Shown here: piece by piece, positions 1-8,241 of the stretch
Numbering within the stretch: position 1 is the first letter of the stretch
How the letters are laid out: each line of letters opens with the position of its first letter
Source: Lentibacillus halodurans
GTDB taxonomy: Bacteria > Bacillota > Bacilli > Bacillales > Amphibacillaceae
Reading direction: 5' to 3'
Assembly (NCBI RefSeq): GCF_900112045.1
Contig: NZ_FOJW01000004.1
Coordinates: 124,001 to 188,000 of the forward strand
Length of the DNA stretch: 64,000 bases
The notes under the pieces: model-generated
What the model saw: the letters and a program-made list of their open reading frames with translations, nothing else
What the model was told of the DNA's origin: nothing
Database searches by the model: none
Position numbers and translations under genes: made by a program

Positions 1-1
1 G

Positions 2-196
2 GTACAGGAACTGGAATACACACTGGGTGAAAAGTTTGCTGAAATAACCAGACAAACTGATCGGGCAAATCACTTTAAAAATGGGACTGCTAATAAACTG
101 CCCGTAGGAACGACAATATATGAAACCGATACGCCTGCATACATTGCCATAGTCGACGGGAAGGAGATCCCTTACCTCAAAATGATTGAAGGCTGA
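2..196 (+). CDS. C-terminal end of an unrecognised protein (partial)
   Basis: The window opens inside a reading frame that runs 64 codons to a TGA. The tail is a mixed hydrophilic sequence containing KLPVGTTIYETDTPAYIAIV and ending in LKMIEG. No transmembrane segment is visible in the part present. The phrasing looks like the last beta-rich stretch of a small exported or cytoplasmic domain, but I do not recognise the family. The next gene follows 35 bases downstream on the same strand, so they may be co-transcribed. Confidence 0.55.
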   Translation, partial: VQELEYTLGEKFAEITRQTDRANHFKNGTANKLPVGTTIYETDTPAYIAIVDGKEIPYLKMIEG

Positions 197-231
197 GTGT
201 TAGTAAGTCATATGGGAAAGAAGGGGCAGCC

Positions 232-462
232 ATGATGATCTTTTTCCTGATTGTCGGGATGGTATATATTTTCATGGCGAATATGTTTATGGGTGGTTCT
301 GAAAAGCAGCAGCAGCAAACCGTTTTCTATACAGCAAGATATGAGCCTCGCAGTGTCAAACTGAAACTGGTACTGGATTTCGGCCTGGCCGGTCTTATTT
401 CGCTAGGTATCTCTGCTTTTATTTTGTTAGGTTTCCGGATAGGGTTTTTTTCGTTATCCTGA
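232..462 (+). CDS. small two-segment membrane protein, unknown function
   Basis: This is a 76-residue protein with a hydrophobic N-terminal segment (about residues 2-20), a short Gln-rich linker (KQQQQ), a basic stretch (YEPRSVKLK) and a second hydrophobic segment at about residues 47-73. That is the architecture of a small integral membrane protein with two passes. AAGGGG lies 5 bases before the first of two adjacent ATG codons, so the start is either 232 or 235. I do not recognise the family. It lies close behind the partial gene and just before the acetyltransferase. Confidence 0.55.
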   Translation: MMIFFLIVGMVYIFMANMFMGGSEKQQQQTVFYTARYEPRSVKLKLVLDFGLAGLISLGISAFILLGFRIGFFSLS

Positions 463-511
463 AAGGAGCACCACTTTGAACGCTAGCTTACCATAACAAG
501 GAGCTCCAAAC

Positions 512-1069
512 ATGACTGAAAAAGAAAAAATGCTGAATGGTGAACTTTATAATCCGGCCGATCCGGAATTACAAAAAGAACGATTAAATGCCCGGCGGCT
601 GACCAGAATTTACAACCAATCAACCAACATGGATGAGCCGAACAGGATGGGGCTGTTAATAGAACTGTTCGGATCTGCTGGGGGAAATATATCCATAGAA
701 CCGTCGTTTCGTTGTGATTACGGGTATAACATCCATGTCGGGGAAAATTTTTTTGCGAATTTTGATTGCGTGTTTTTGGATGTTTGTGAAATCTTGATTG
801 GTAATCATTGCAAGATTGCACCGGGTGTTCATATCTATACAGCAACCCATCCGCTAAACCCAACTCAAAGAAACTCTGGCCTTGAATACGGCAGACCGGT
901 AACGATTGGCCATAATGTCTGGATTGGTGGCAGGGCAGTCATCAACCCTGGTGTAACAATAGGGGATAATGTTGTTATTGCTTCCGGTGCAGTCGTCACG
1001 AAGGATATACCGGATAACGTTGTGGCCGGTGGGAATCCAGCTAAAATAATCAAGGAAATCAATGGATAG
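512..1069 (+). CDS. maa: maltose/galactoside O-acetyltransferase (hexapeptide repeat)
   Basis: 185 residues, the usual length of the Maa/LacA family. It transfers acetyl from acetyl-CoA to a sugar hydroxyl in the cytoplasm. The N-terminal Mac domain ([20 protein letters not shown]) is followed by left-handed beta-helix hexapeptides ([34 protein letters not shown]). His113 in the ATHPLNP motif is the expected catalytic base, and the C-terminal NPAKIIKEI is typical. AAGGAG sits 8 bases before the ATG. It appears monocistronic. Physiological substrate in Bacillaceae is uncertain, and detoxification of non-metabolised sugars is the usual proposal. Confidence 0.9.
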   Translation: MTEKEKMLNGELYNPADPELQKERLNARRLTRIYNQSTNMDEPNRMGLLIELFGSAGGNISIEPSFRCDYGYNIHVGENFFANFDCVFLDVCEILIGNHCKIAPGVHIYTATHPLNPTQRNSGLEYGRPVTIGHNVWIGGRAVINPGVTIGDNVVIASGAVVTKDIPDNVVAGGNPAKIIKEING

Positions 1070-1269
1070 GCCTCACTTATTGCCTGATCAAACCGTGAAA
1101 AGAGGTTTTATGACAAAGCAGAAAAAGGTTTTACAAGGCAACAAAATATAGCTGTTCCAATCACCTAAACGAAGCAAATGGTCATTATCAAAAGCTAAAG
1201 TTGAACAACTGTTCTTCAAATCCTGCAATCAATAGCGGTCGTAAAATATAATGGAAAGGAAGGTTCGAA

Positions 1270-1992
1270 ATGGGACAGGACATTCAAGGAAAAATCGCAT
1301 ATATTACAGGTGCCGGCAGCGGAATCGGGCGTGCAACTGCACTGGAACTGGCAAAGGAAGGCGTTCATGTCGGGTTGATTGCCCGAACGGAAAGCAAACT
1401 GAAGATTGTTGCTGGAGAAGCTGAGGCCAAAGGTGTGGCAGCTAAGTACGCTGTCTGTGATATTGCGGATATGGAAGAAACAAGTCAGGCGATAGACAAA
1501 CTGCAGCAGGGCCTTGGTTCTGCAGACATAATCATAAACAACGCCGGTATCGGTCGGCATGGAAATTTTCTGGAAATTGATCCGAAAGACTGGAAACGTA
1601 CGGTAGAGGTAAATGTATTTGGTACCTACCACGTCACAAGGGCAGTGTTGCCACAAATGATTGAGAAAAATCAAGGTGACATCATGAATATCTCCTCCAG
1701 TAATGGGCTCAAAGGAACGGCAGGGTCGACGTCCTACAGCGCTTCAAAATTTGCGTTACAGGGTATGATGGAAGCGCTCATGCAGGAAGTACGCAGACAC
1801 AATATCCGGGTTTCCACGCTGAATCCGAGCATGGTAGCGACAGAGATGGTGTTTGGTGACAGTCCTGATAAAAATGATCAAGAGAAGTTCATGCAGCCGG
1901 AAGATCTGGCTGAATATATGATATCCCAGTTGAAACTGCACCAGCGCATTTTCATTAAACAATCATTGCAATGGGCCACGAACCCATTTTAG
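1270..1992 (+). CDS. SDR-family oxidoreductase (FabG-like)
   Basis: 240-residue short-chain dehydrogenase with a complete classical motif set. The TGxxxGxG nucleotide-binding turn is at residues 13-20, NNAG at 90-93, the catalytic serine within ISSS at about 142-144, and YxxxK at Tyr156/Lys160. Arg39 after the second strand suggests an NADP preference. The length and the C-terminal FIKQSLQWATNPF fit the 3-oxoacyl-ACP-reductase-like group of Bacillaceae. Substrate cannot be assigned from sequence. An AAAGGAAGG ribosome site precedes the ATG. Confidence 0.85.
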   Translation: MGQDIQGKIAYITGAGSGIGRATALELAKEGVHVGLIARTESKLKIVAGEAEAKGVAAKYAVCDIADMEETSQAIDKLQQGLGSADIIINNAGIGRHGNFLEIDPKDWKRTVEVNVFGTYHVTRAVLPQMIEKNQGDIMNISSSNGLKGTAGSTSYSASKFALQGMMEALMQEVRRHNIRVSTLNPSMVATEMVFGDSPDKNDQEKFMQPEDLAEYMISQLKLHQRIFIKQSLQWATNPF

Positions 1993-2074
1993 TTTGTTGA
2001 GATTGCGAAAGTTATGGAAACATGACGACAAAATTTCCGTATAAGAGGTCAGATGAAAATTAGGTGGTGAATAC

Positions 2075-2611
2075 ATGGAGCAAACGCGTGAGACGGTTGT
2101 GTCGATTTCCATGGTGAAATTAAATATTTGGGTATTGATCACAACCCTTGGTGTTTTTTTTGGTGTAATGGTATCACATTCTTTGTTTTTTGGCAGATTT
2201 GCATTAACGTTTACCCTCTTTGGTATGACGCTGTTTTTGTCTGCCCTGATCGTTTTCATTTGCATTCATGAAGCCATCCATTTAATAGGTTTTCGCTATA
2301 TTGGTGGTGTTTCACGGCAGGAGCTGGTCTGGGGTGTAAATTGGAAAATGGGTGTTGCGTACGCTCACGCTAAAAAGCCGATTACTGTGAAGCAAATGAA
2401 AAAGGTACTAATGCTCCCACTGATACCGACAGGGCTCCTGCCACTTGTCATAGGGGTATCGATAAATTTCCCGGCTTTATCCATTCTGGGCGTCATCATG
2501 GCAGCAGGCTGTTTGGGTGATTTGGCACTGTATCGAAAGCTGGTAAAGTTTCCGGAGTATGCGCTTGTACAGGATCATCCGAGCAAACCACAGTTTATAG
2601 TTTATGAATAG
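2075..2611 (+). CDS. DUF3267-type membrane zincin-like protein
   Basis: 178 residues with about four hydrophobic segments. The second hydrophobic block carries an intramembrane HEAIH (His65-Glu66-xx-His69), the HExxH zinc motif of DUF3267 putative membrane metallopeptidases. A later DLALYRKLVKFPEYALVQDHPSKPQF matches the C-terminal signature of this family. AGGTGG precedes the ATG. No substrate is known. It could be a protease or, like several DUF3267 members, have a non-proteolytic role. Confidence 0.75.
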   Translation: MEQTRETVVSISMVKLNIWVLITTLGVFFGVMVSHSLFFGRFALTFTLFGMTLFLSALIVFICIHEAIHLIGFRYIGGVSRQELVWGVNWKMGVAYAHAKKPITVKQMKKVLMLPLIPTGLLPLVIGVSINFPALSILGVIMAAGCLGDLALYRKLVKFPEYALVQDHPSKPQFIVYE

Positions 2612-3008
2612 AACAGCTGTTATGAGTAAAATCGTTTCTCTAGCTTAGTTTTACCAATCGATTAATCTCATCGTTTATGGCAGCTTGACTTCAAGCACCC
2701 AGGATGAAGGTCACAAAAGTAAAAGCGGCTAAGGGACAGGTAGCTATCCTCACCGGTTTAGGAAATTGAAAAAAGTAATGGTTATTCATATTAATAGATG
2801 TACCGATGAAGAAAGTGATATGAACAATAATTGGAAGCTGTGTTTACGATTATTTAGGTTAAAATGGGAGATTGGCGATTTGCAGCCATTTTGTAAACAG
2901 TTATCAAAAACAAACTAACGCCATGAACTAATTCAGGAAAGGGCTTTCAAAACTAGCTGTTTATCCGGAGGCAATAGACGAAGGGTTTCATGTCTTTTAA
3001 CTTTTGGA
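2612..3008. other. intergenic stretch with one doubtful short frame
   Basis: About 400 bases between two convergent genes. The only open frame of note is 2778-2918 on the plus strand (46 codons, NNNWKLCLRLFRLKWEIGD), which has no good ribosome site and no recognised family. I would not call it a gene. No terminator hairpin with a T-run was found after the DUF3267 gene. Confidence 0.3.
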
Positions 3009-3134
3009 CTACTTTACAATGATCGAACGGTTTCTAAGTTCTTCGGCTAACAATAAGATAAATTCAATGTCCAGTTGTAATTTTTTTGCCTGATAATAGG
3101 TTTCAACGAGTAATTCGTCTGATAATTGTTTCAT
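3009..3134 (-). CDS. sda: sporulation checkpoint inhibitor Sda (41 aa)
   Basis: A 41-residue reading frame begins MKQLSDELLVETYYQAKK and ends ELRNRSIIVK. It aligns along its whole length with B. subtilis Sda, sharing the LSDELL opening, the Y..A helix, the hydrophobic second helix and the terminal RS. Sda is a helical hairpin that binds the sensor kinases KinA/KinB and blocks phosphorylation of Spo0F when replication is disturbed. The best AAGGAG lies 17 bases before this ATG. It is nearer an out-of-frame ATG at 3147 that opens a 14-codon frame overlapping the sda start. No DnaA box matching TTATNCACA was seen upstream. Confidence 0.85.
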   Translation of the reverse strand: MKQLSDELLVETYYQAKKLQLDIEFILLLAEELRNRSIIVK

Positions 3135-3191
3135 ATGTATCGTCCATAATGCTCCTTTCATGATAAGGTTCTGAAAAACCAAACCTTTCGT

Positions 3192-3219
3192 ATAATACTA
3201 TAATGAGTCAAAAAAGCAA
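3192..3219 (-). promoter_or_regulatory. candidate sigma-A promoter for sda
   Basis: Reading the minus strand, TTGCTT (3219-3214), a 16-base spacer and TATTAT (3197-3192) lie 58 bases upstream of the sda start codon. An overlapping TTTGAC/TATAGT arrangement is less well spaced. Confidence 0.4.
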
Positions 3220-3266
3220 GCTAAAAACATAGTGTATCGTCATAAAACGAAAACGAGTATAAACAT

Positions 3267-3303
3267 AAAAAAGTCGCAGTTCCCAGCGTTCGGGAAATGC
3301 GGC
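3267..3303 (-). terminator. terminator of the DUF817 gene
   Basis: A 12-bp stem (3273-3284 with 3292-3303, one G-T pair and one mismatch) with loop AGCGTTC is followed on the minus strand by six T. It lies 17 bases past the stop of the DUF817 gene. Confidence 0.75.
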
Positions 3304-3320
3304 TATCTTTAACCGATCTA

Positions 3321-4118
3321 TTATTTGGCTGATTTTTCAATAGTTTCCTGTTTTATGTTCTCATGAGTGCGATTTTCCTTTAGATGTTTTAGCAGCGCGA
3401 CAATCATGAAACTGATCATCACAAGCAATAACCATGAGCTGATTTTTCCGACATGTACGATTTCCCATTGCTGCTGCTGGTTCGGGTATTGCCATGCGCC
3501 GAAAAAAGTTGCGATGTTTTCGGCAACCCAGATGAAAAAGCCAATTAGTACGAATGATAGAGACAGTGGCATGGCATGGGTCTTCTGATTGACTGTGAAA
3601 TATACAAACGTTTTGTAGAAAACCACCAGTACGAGGCCTCCTAGTATCCAGCGAAAATCGTATATAAAATGGTGCGTGTAAAAATTAAAATAGATAACGG
3701 CACTTAATAATAAGACGAGCCAGGTTGACGGCCAGTTCACAAGCCGCAGCTCAAGCCGCCGCCACGCCTGACACATGTAACTGGCCACGCTGGCATACAT
3801 AAAGCCGCTGTAAAGAGGTACTCCGAAAACTTTTGTCACTGCTTCTTCCGGATACGCCCATGATCCCATATGGACTTTGTAAAGCTCAAGCGCCAATCCA
3901 ATCAGATGGAAGACGAAAATGACTTTAACCTCGTCCATCGTTTCAATTTTAAATACGACCAGCAGAATCTGTACAGCCAGGCAAATGATTAAAATGAAGT
4001 CATACCGTTTGATAATAGGTACTTCAATCATTTTTGAAATGGCAAGTGTCAGAAAAATCATCACAGGAAAAAGACAGGACATGGCCTGCTCATAACCAAA
4101 ATGGACGAATTGCTTCAT
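3321..4118 (-). CDS. DUF817 family membrane protein (YoaT-like)
   Basis: 265 residues with about eight hydrophobic segments. It contains the family signatures SWAYPEEA, VPLYSGFMYASVASYMCQAWRR, HHFIYDFRW and FFGAWQYPNQ characteristic of DUF817 (B. subtilis YoaT). Function is unknown. An ATG at 4118 is preferred. A TTG four codons upstream (4130) is in frame, but neither has a strong ribosome site. The gene stands alone, transcribed toward sda, with its own terminator. Confidence 0.75.
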   Translation of the reverse strand: MKQFVHFGYEQAMSCLFPVMIFLTLAISKMIEVPIIKRYDFILIICLAVQILLVVFKIETMDEVKVIFVFHLIGLALELYKVHMGSWAYPEEAVTKVFGVPLYSGFMYASVASYMCQAWRRLELRLVNWPSTWLVLLLSAVIYFNFYTHHFIYDFRWILGGLVLVVFYKTFVYFTVNQKTHAMPLSLSFVLIGFFIWVAENIATFFGAWQYPNQQQQWEIVHVGKISSWLLLVMISFMIVALLKHLKENRTHENIKQETIEKSAK

Positions 4119-4256
4119 TGTAACACCCAATCTATTGTTCGAAACTGTATATCTGTTTCTTTAGTTTAATAGAATGCAGGAATTTGTAAATGGAAAAGTA
4201 CTGGATTCCTCATGATTTTCAGTTTCCCCCAACAATGCTTCGTTCGCAACCTATCG

Positions 4257-4303
4257 AAAAAGTGGCATGTTTTTAAGCATTGTTTATAAGATCATGCCAC
4301 TTT
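4257..4303 (-). terminator. terminator of the LysR regulator gene
   Basis: A perfect 11-bp stem, AAAGTGGCATG (4259-4269) with CATGCCACTTT (4293-4303), ends in five T on the minus strand, 38 bases after the regulator's stop. Confidence 0.75.
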
Positions 4304-4341
4304 ATTACGTTTGGTTCGATTTGTATATATGAAAGGTACCA

Positions 4342-5223
4342 TCACGCAAAAAATTCCTTTACGAGTTCTATCAAACGCATGACATTCGGTGGCAAATAGC
4401 GATTTTTGTCATAAGCGAGATAGACGATACGAGAAATATTGGCACCCTCAATCCCCTTTATCGAACAATCTGTCTGTTTGGAATATCGGACATAGTTTTC
4501 CGGAACGACGGTAATGCCAAGCCCATCCTCGACAAGGCTGCAGCCCGTTTCGAACCGTTCGATTTCGAATTGGATGTTTGGTTTGACACCTGATTTGCTG
4601 AAGGCGTTCAGGATATCCTGTCTTGTCTGGAACCCCTCTTTACAGACGATAAAGTTTTCCCCTTCCAGATCATGAATATGGAGTACGTCTTTGTCGCCCA
4701 GGCTATGTTCAGGCGGAATAAGTGCGACGAGACTTTCCTCATAAATTGGGGTGGTTTCGATATCTTGCTGGTGAATATACTGGTTCGTGATGGCTAGATG
4801 GATGTCAAAGTTGTTCAAGGCGTTTTTAACATCACCGAGACTCAAGGTTTCCAACAGGCTGATGCGTACATCGTGGTATTCTTGTTTGAAGCGGGTCAGA
4901 ATGTCAGGCACGAAAAACATTGACGATTCAATCAGGCCGACTGACAGCTCGAGTGGCCCTTGCTGCTTAAGCCTGTCCATTTCCAAGGAAACGTGCTCAT
5001 AGTGATGGAGCAGTTTTTGGGCTTCCCGATAGAGGATCTGGCCTTCTTTTGTCATTCGAAATTGTCGTGCGGTGCGGTCGATCAACGTCAGTCCGACTTC
5101 CTGTTCCAGCTTTTTGATGGAGGCACTCAGCGATGGCTGGGAGATATGCAGCAGTTTGGCAGCCCTCGTATACGTTCGTTCATTGGCAAGCGTAATGAAG
5201 TATTTTAATTGACGGATATCCAT
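4342..5223 (-). CDS. LysR-family regulator, probable hut regulator
   Basis: 293 residues, standard LTTR length. An N-terminal winged helix-turn-helix (residues 1-60; YTRAAKLLHISQPSLSASIKKLEQEVG) is followed by a two-lobed periplasmic-binding-like effector domain (about 90-293). The gene is divergent from hutG with 115 bases between starts, the classic arrangement for an LTTR controlling its neighbour. AGGAGGT lies 9 bases before the ATG. An LTTR box sits in its leader, consistent with autoregulation. Role in histidine or urocanate sensing is inferred from position only. B. subtilis uses the RNA-binding HutP instead, and no hutP is visible here. Confidence 0.85.
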   Translation of the reverse strand: MDIRQLKYFITLANERTYTRAAKLLHISQPSLSASIKKLEQEVGLTLIDRTARQFRMTKEGQILYREAQKLLHHYEHVSLEMDRLKQQGPLELSVGLIESSMFFVPDILTRFKQEYHDVRISLLETLSLGDVKNALNNFDIHLAITNQYIHQQDIETTPIYEESLVALIPPEHSLGDKDVLHIHDLEGENFIVCKEGFQTRQDILNAFSKSGVKPNIQFEIERFETGCSLVEDGLGITVVPENYVRYSKQTDCSIKGIEGANISRIVYLAYDKNRYLPPNVMRLIELVKEFFA

Positions 5224-5239
5224 GGCATATCGACCTCCT

Positions 5240-5254
5240 ATAGATAAAAACTAT
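5240..5254. promoter_or_regulatory. LysR-type operator (T-N11-A box)
   Basis: ATAG-N7-CTAT is a perfect dyad with the T-N11-A spacing of LTTR recognition boxes. It abuts the regulator's ribosome site and lies about 20 bases upstream of the candidate hut -35. Confidence 0.5.
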
Positions 5255-5274
5255 CGAAATATAATAAATAAGTA

Positions 5275-5304
5275 TTAGCAATTATAGCATAACTAAATTA
5301 TAAT
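5275..5304 (+). promoter_or_regulatory. candidate hut operon promoter
   Basis: TTAGCA (5275-5280), an 18-base spacer and a perfect TATAAT (5299-5304) lie 35 bases before hutG. The weak -35 suits an activator-dependent promoter. Confidence 0.45.
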
Positions 5305-5338
5305 ATTAATAAATATTTTCAGAAAACAAACAGCATGA

Positions 5339-6295
5339 ATGGGGTGGTCTATCATTTATATACAAGCAGACAACAGGCTTTGGAACGGCAGAATTGATGA
5401 TACGGAAGATCCGGCAAGTTATCGTTTTCATCAGGATGTTCAAGTCATGAATTTAAATGAACTGGCATCTGATCAAGGCGCATTCGGGATTATCGGTTTT
5501 GCTAGTGATGAAGGTGTCAAACGAAACAAAGGGCGACAGGGTGCTGCGCAGGCACCTGATCTAATCCGCCAATGTTTGGCTAAACTGCCGTATAATCTGG
5601 ATTGCCGGACTTTTGACGTTGGAAATGTATATTGCGAGGGTAGTGCACTGGAAGAGGCACAGGGGGAACTCGGCCGCCACGTGGCAGGTATTTTGCAAAC
5701 AGGTATTGCCCCAATTATTCTCGGTGGCGGGCATGAAACATTGTATGGTCATTATCTCGGTGCAAGGGAATATGTCGGACCTGATATAACGGTCGGCATG
5801 ATCAATATTGATGCGCACTTTGATATGCGGTCAGACTCGGAGCCATCTTCAGGCACGATGTTCAGGCAGATTTTGGAGCAGGATACGCATGCAGGCTATT
5901 TATGCCTGGGGATTCAGGAATTCGGCAACACAAAAGCATTATTTCAGACCGCTAAAGCGTATGGCTGTGAATATATATTAGACAAACATATTGATCACAA
6001 TGATTTTCGGGATACCTTCGCAATGATCGATAATTTCTCGAAACGATATGATTATCTGATGATGACATTATGTACTGATTCGATTGCTGCATCAGCGGCA
6101 CCGGGTGTGAGTGCGCCGTCACCGCTGGGGCTTGATCCGAAAACGGTTAGGATGCTGTTAACGTATGTTGCGCGAAAAGGAAATTTACTCAGTTTTGATA
6201 TTTCGGAAGTGAATCCGCTGGTGGATGAAAATGAAAAGACGATCAGACTGGCTGCCTACCTGGTGGCAGAGACGATGCGGAATTTTCATAAGTAG
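5339..6295 (+). CDS. hutG: formimidoylglutamase
   Basis: 318 residues of the arginase/ureohydrolase fold. HutG hydrolyses N-formimino-L-glutamate to glutamate and formamide, the last step of histidine breakdown. Metal-site motifs are visible: GGGHETLYGHY, DAHFDMR and CTDSIAASAAPGVSAPSPLG, the APGVSAP form being typical of HutG rather than arginase. The EGVKRNKGRQGAAQAP N-terminal motif also matches. No clear Shine-Dalgarno precedes the ATG at 5339. An out-of-frame ATG at 5335 overlaps it and opens a 20-codon frame. First gene of the hut cluster. Confidence 0.9.
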   Translation: MGWSIIYIQADNRLWNGRIDDTEDPASYRFHQDVQVMNLNELASDQGAFGIIGFASDEGVKRNKGRQGAAQAPDLIRQCLAKLPYNLDCRTFDVGNVYCEGSALEEAQGELGRHVAGILQTGIAPIILGGGHETLYGHYLGAREYVGPDITVGMINIDAHFDMRSDSEPSSGTMFRQILEQDTHAGYLCLGIQEFGNTKALFQTAKAYGCEYILDKHIDHNDFRDTFAMIDNFSKRYDYLMMTLCTDSIAASAAPGVSAPSPLGLDPKTVRMLLTYVARKGNLLSFDISEVNPLVDENEKTIRLAAYLVAETMRNFHK

Positions 6296-6303
6296 ACAGG
6301 ATT

Positions 6304-6317
6304 TGTAAGCGCTTTAA
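6304..6317 (+). promoter_or_regulatory. cre site (CcpA) between hutG and hutU
   Basis: TGTAAGCGCTTTAA matches the catabolite-responsive element consensus TGWAARCGYTWNCW at 13 of 14 positions and is near-palindromic. It lies 9 bases past the hutG stop, inside the transcription unit. Repression by roadblock is the inferred mode. Confidence 0.6.
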
Positions 6318-6343
6318 CTATTGTGTGAATGGGAGATGATGGT

Positions 6344-8020
6344 ATGACAGCAAAAACACATATACCGGTTGAACAGTATCGCGGAACGAAATTGCATACG
6401 AAAGGATGGCTGCAGGAAGCGGCGCTCAGAATGCTGAACAACAACCTGAATCCGGATGTGGCAGAAAACCCAGATGAATTGGTTGTTTATGGCGGGATTG
6501 GCAAAGCTGCGCGGAACTGGGAGAGCTATGAGGCAATTGTCAGAGAGCTGAAGCAGCTGGAAAATGACGAGACGCTCCTCGTGCAGTCAGGCAAGCCAGT
6601 CGCGATATTCAAAACTCACAAGGACGCGCCCAAAGTACTGCTTGCCAACGCTAACATGGTACCGGCGTGGGCAAATTGGGATCATTTCAATGAACTCGAT
6701 CAGAAGGGTTTGATGATGTACGGCCAGATGACCGCCGGCAGCTGGATTTATATCGGCAGCCAGGGTATTGTGCAGGGGACATATGAAACATTTGCCGAAT
6801 GTGCACGCCAGCATTTTGACGGCAGTCTGAAAGGGACAATCACGCTTACGGCAGGTCTTGGTGGTATGGGGGGGGCACAGCCACTCTCGGTGACGCTTAA
6901 TGAAGGGGTCTGCATTGCCATTGAAGTTGATCAGCACCGGATTAACCGCCGTCTGGATACAAAGTACCTTGATACACAGGCAGAGAATTTGGGACACGCA
7001 CTTCAATTGGCACGGAAGGCACGTGATGCAGGCAAACCACTGTCGATCGGATTGCTCGGAAATGCTGCGGAAGTTTTGCCGGCTATGATGGCACAGGGGT
7101 TTACTCCAGATGTGTTGACCGATCAGACGTCAGCGCACGATCCAAAAAATGGCTATGTGCCGGTTGAGATGACGCTTAATGAAGCAATGGATCTGCGCGT
7201 TCATGATCCGGGGCTTTATACGAAGCTGTCACGCAAAAGCATTGCCCGGCATGTGGAGGCGATGCTTGAGATGCAGCAAAAAGGTGCAATTACGTTTGAC
7301 TATGGTAACAATATTCGCCAGGTCGCCAAAGATGAAGGTGTGGCAAATGCATTTGATTTTCCGGGGTTTGTGCCGGCCTATATCCGGCCACAATTCTGCG
7401 AGGGGAAAGGACCGTTTCGCTGGGTGGCTCTGTCAGGTGATCCAGAAGACATTTATAAAACAGATGACGTGATTTTGCAGGAATTCAGCTACAATCAATC
7501 ACTTTGCAACTGGATTCGCATGGCACGGGAGAAAATCAGCTTCCAGGGGTTGCCATCACGGATCTGCTGGCTCGGCTACGGGGAGCGTGCCCGCTTCGGC
7601 AAAATCATCAATGACATGGTGGCAAGTGGTGAATTGAAGGCACCGATTGTCATTGGGCGCGATCACTTGGATTCCGGATCGGTCGCTTCGCCAAATCGTG
7701 AGACAGAAGGTATGAAAGATGGCAGTGATGCAGTTGCTGACTGGCCGATATTGAATGCGCTGATCAACAGTGTCGGCGGTGCCAGCTGGGTCAGCATGCA
7801 TCATGGCGGTGGTGTCGGAATGGGTTACTCGTTGCATGCGGGGATGGTGATTGTCGCGGACGGTACGAAAGATGCAGAAGAAAGACTCCAGCGGGTGCTG
7901 ACAACTGATCCCGGCATGGGCATCGCGCGACACGTTGATGCGGGCTATGAACTGGCGGAACAAACCGCACATGAAAAAGGTGTCAACATTCCAATGTTGA
8001 ACAACAAAGAAAAGCGATAA
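6344..8020 (+). CDS. hutU: urocanate hydratase
   Basis: 558 residues from the chosen start. HutU hydrates urocanate to imidazolone propionate with tightly bound NAD+. Diagnostic stretches are [69 protein letters not shown] and the C-terminal [20 protein letters not shown] lies 8 bases before the ATG at 6344. The in-frame ATG at 6329 has no ribosome site, so the shorter form is preferred. Follows hutG with 48 bases between, containing the cre site. Confidence 0.96.
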   Translation: MTAKTHIPVEQYRGTKLHTKGWLQEAALRMLNNNLNPDVAENPDELVVYGGIGKAARNWESYEAIVRELKQLENDETLLVQSGKPVAIFKTHKDAPKVLLANANMVPAWANWDHFNELDQKGLMMYGQMTAGSWIYIGSQGIVQGTYETFAECARQHFDGSLKGTITLTAGLGGMGGAQPLSVTLNEGVCIAIEVDQHRINRRLDTKYLDTQAENLGHALQLARKARDAGKPLSIGLLGNAAEVLPAMMAQGFTPDVLTDQTSAHDPKNGYVPVEMTLNEAMDLRVHDPGLYTKLSRKSIARHVEAMLEMQQKGAITFDYGNNIRQVAKDEGVANAFDFPGFVPAYIRPQFCEGKGPFRWVALSGDPEDIYKTDDVILQEFSYNQSLCNWIRMAREKISFQGLPSRICWLGYGERARFGKIINDMVASGELKAPIVIGRDHLDSGSVASPNRETEGMKDGSDAVADWPILNALINSVGGASWVSMHHGGGVGMGYSLHAGMVIVADGTKDAEERLQRVLTTDPGMGIARHVDAGYELAEQTAHEKGVNIPMLNNKEKR

Positions 8021-8043
8021 AAAGTCTTTGGTGTTCGGTAAAC

Positions 8044-8177
8044 GCTAGTACAGCGTTGAAAACTGCTATAGATTGCGACTCGGAGCTATAGATTAGGACA
8101 TAACCGCTGTAGATTGAGCAGGAATCGATATAGGTTATGTGAAATTCGTTATAGATTAGCGGAAAACGCTATAGATC
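8044..8177. repeat. array A of 20-21 bp GCTATAGATT repeats
   Basis: Seven units with cores starting at 8044, 8065, 8085, 8106, 8127, 8148 and 8168. The core is GCTATAGATT with variants GCTGTAGATT, GATATAGGTT, GTTATAGATT and GCTATAGATC; the first unit is degenerate. The 10 or 11 bases between cores are not conserved. The core centres on the palindrome CTATAG. The array fills the hutU-hutI gap and ends beside GGCTCGAC. Confidence 0.8.
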
Positions 8178-8241
8178 AGCAACGGCTCGACAGCAGCATG
8201 GGAACGAGTCATTTGAGAAACAAAACATGAGGAGGTATAAC

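Noticed and set aside
483-863. Minus-strand frame opposite maa
   Set aside because: Shadow of a real gene: no ribosome site, Cys/His-rich nonsense composition.
2778-2918. 46-codon plus-strand frame between DUF3267 and sda
   Set aside because: No ribosome site, no family resemblance, ordinary length for chance.
5335-5397. 20-codon frame overlapping the hutG start, possible leader peptide
   Set aside because: No ribosome site and no His-codon enrichment, so no reason to call attenuation.
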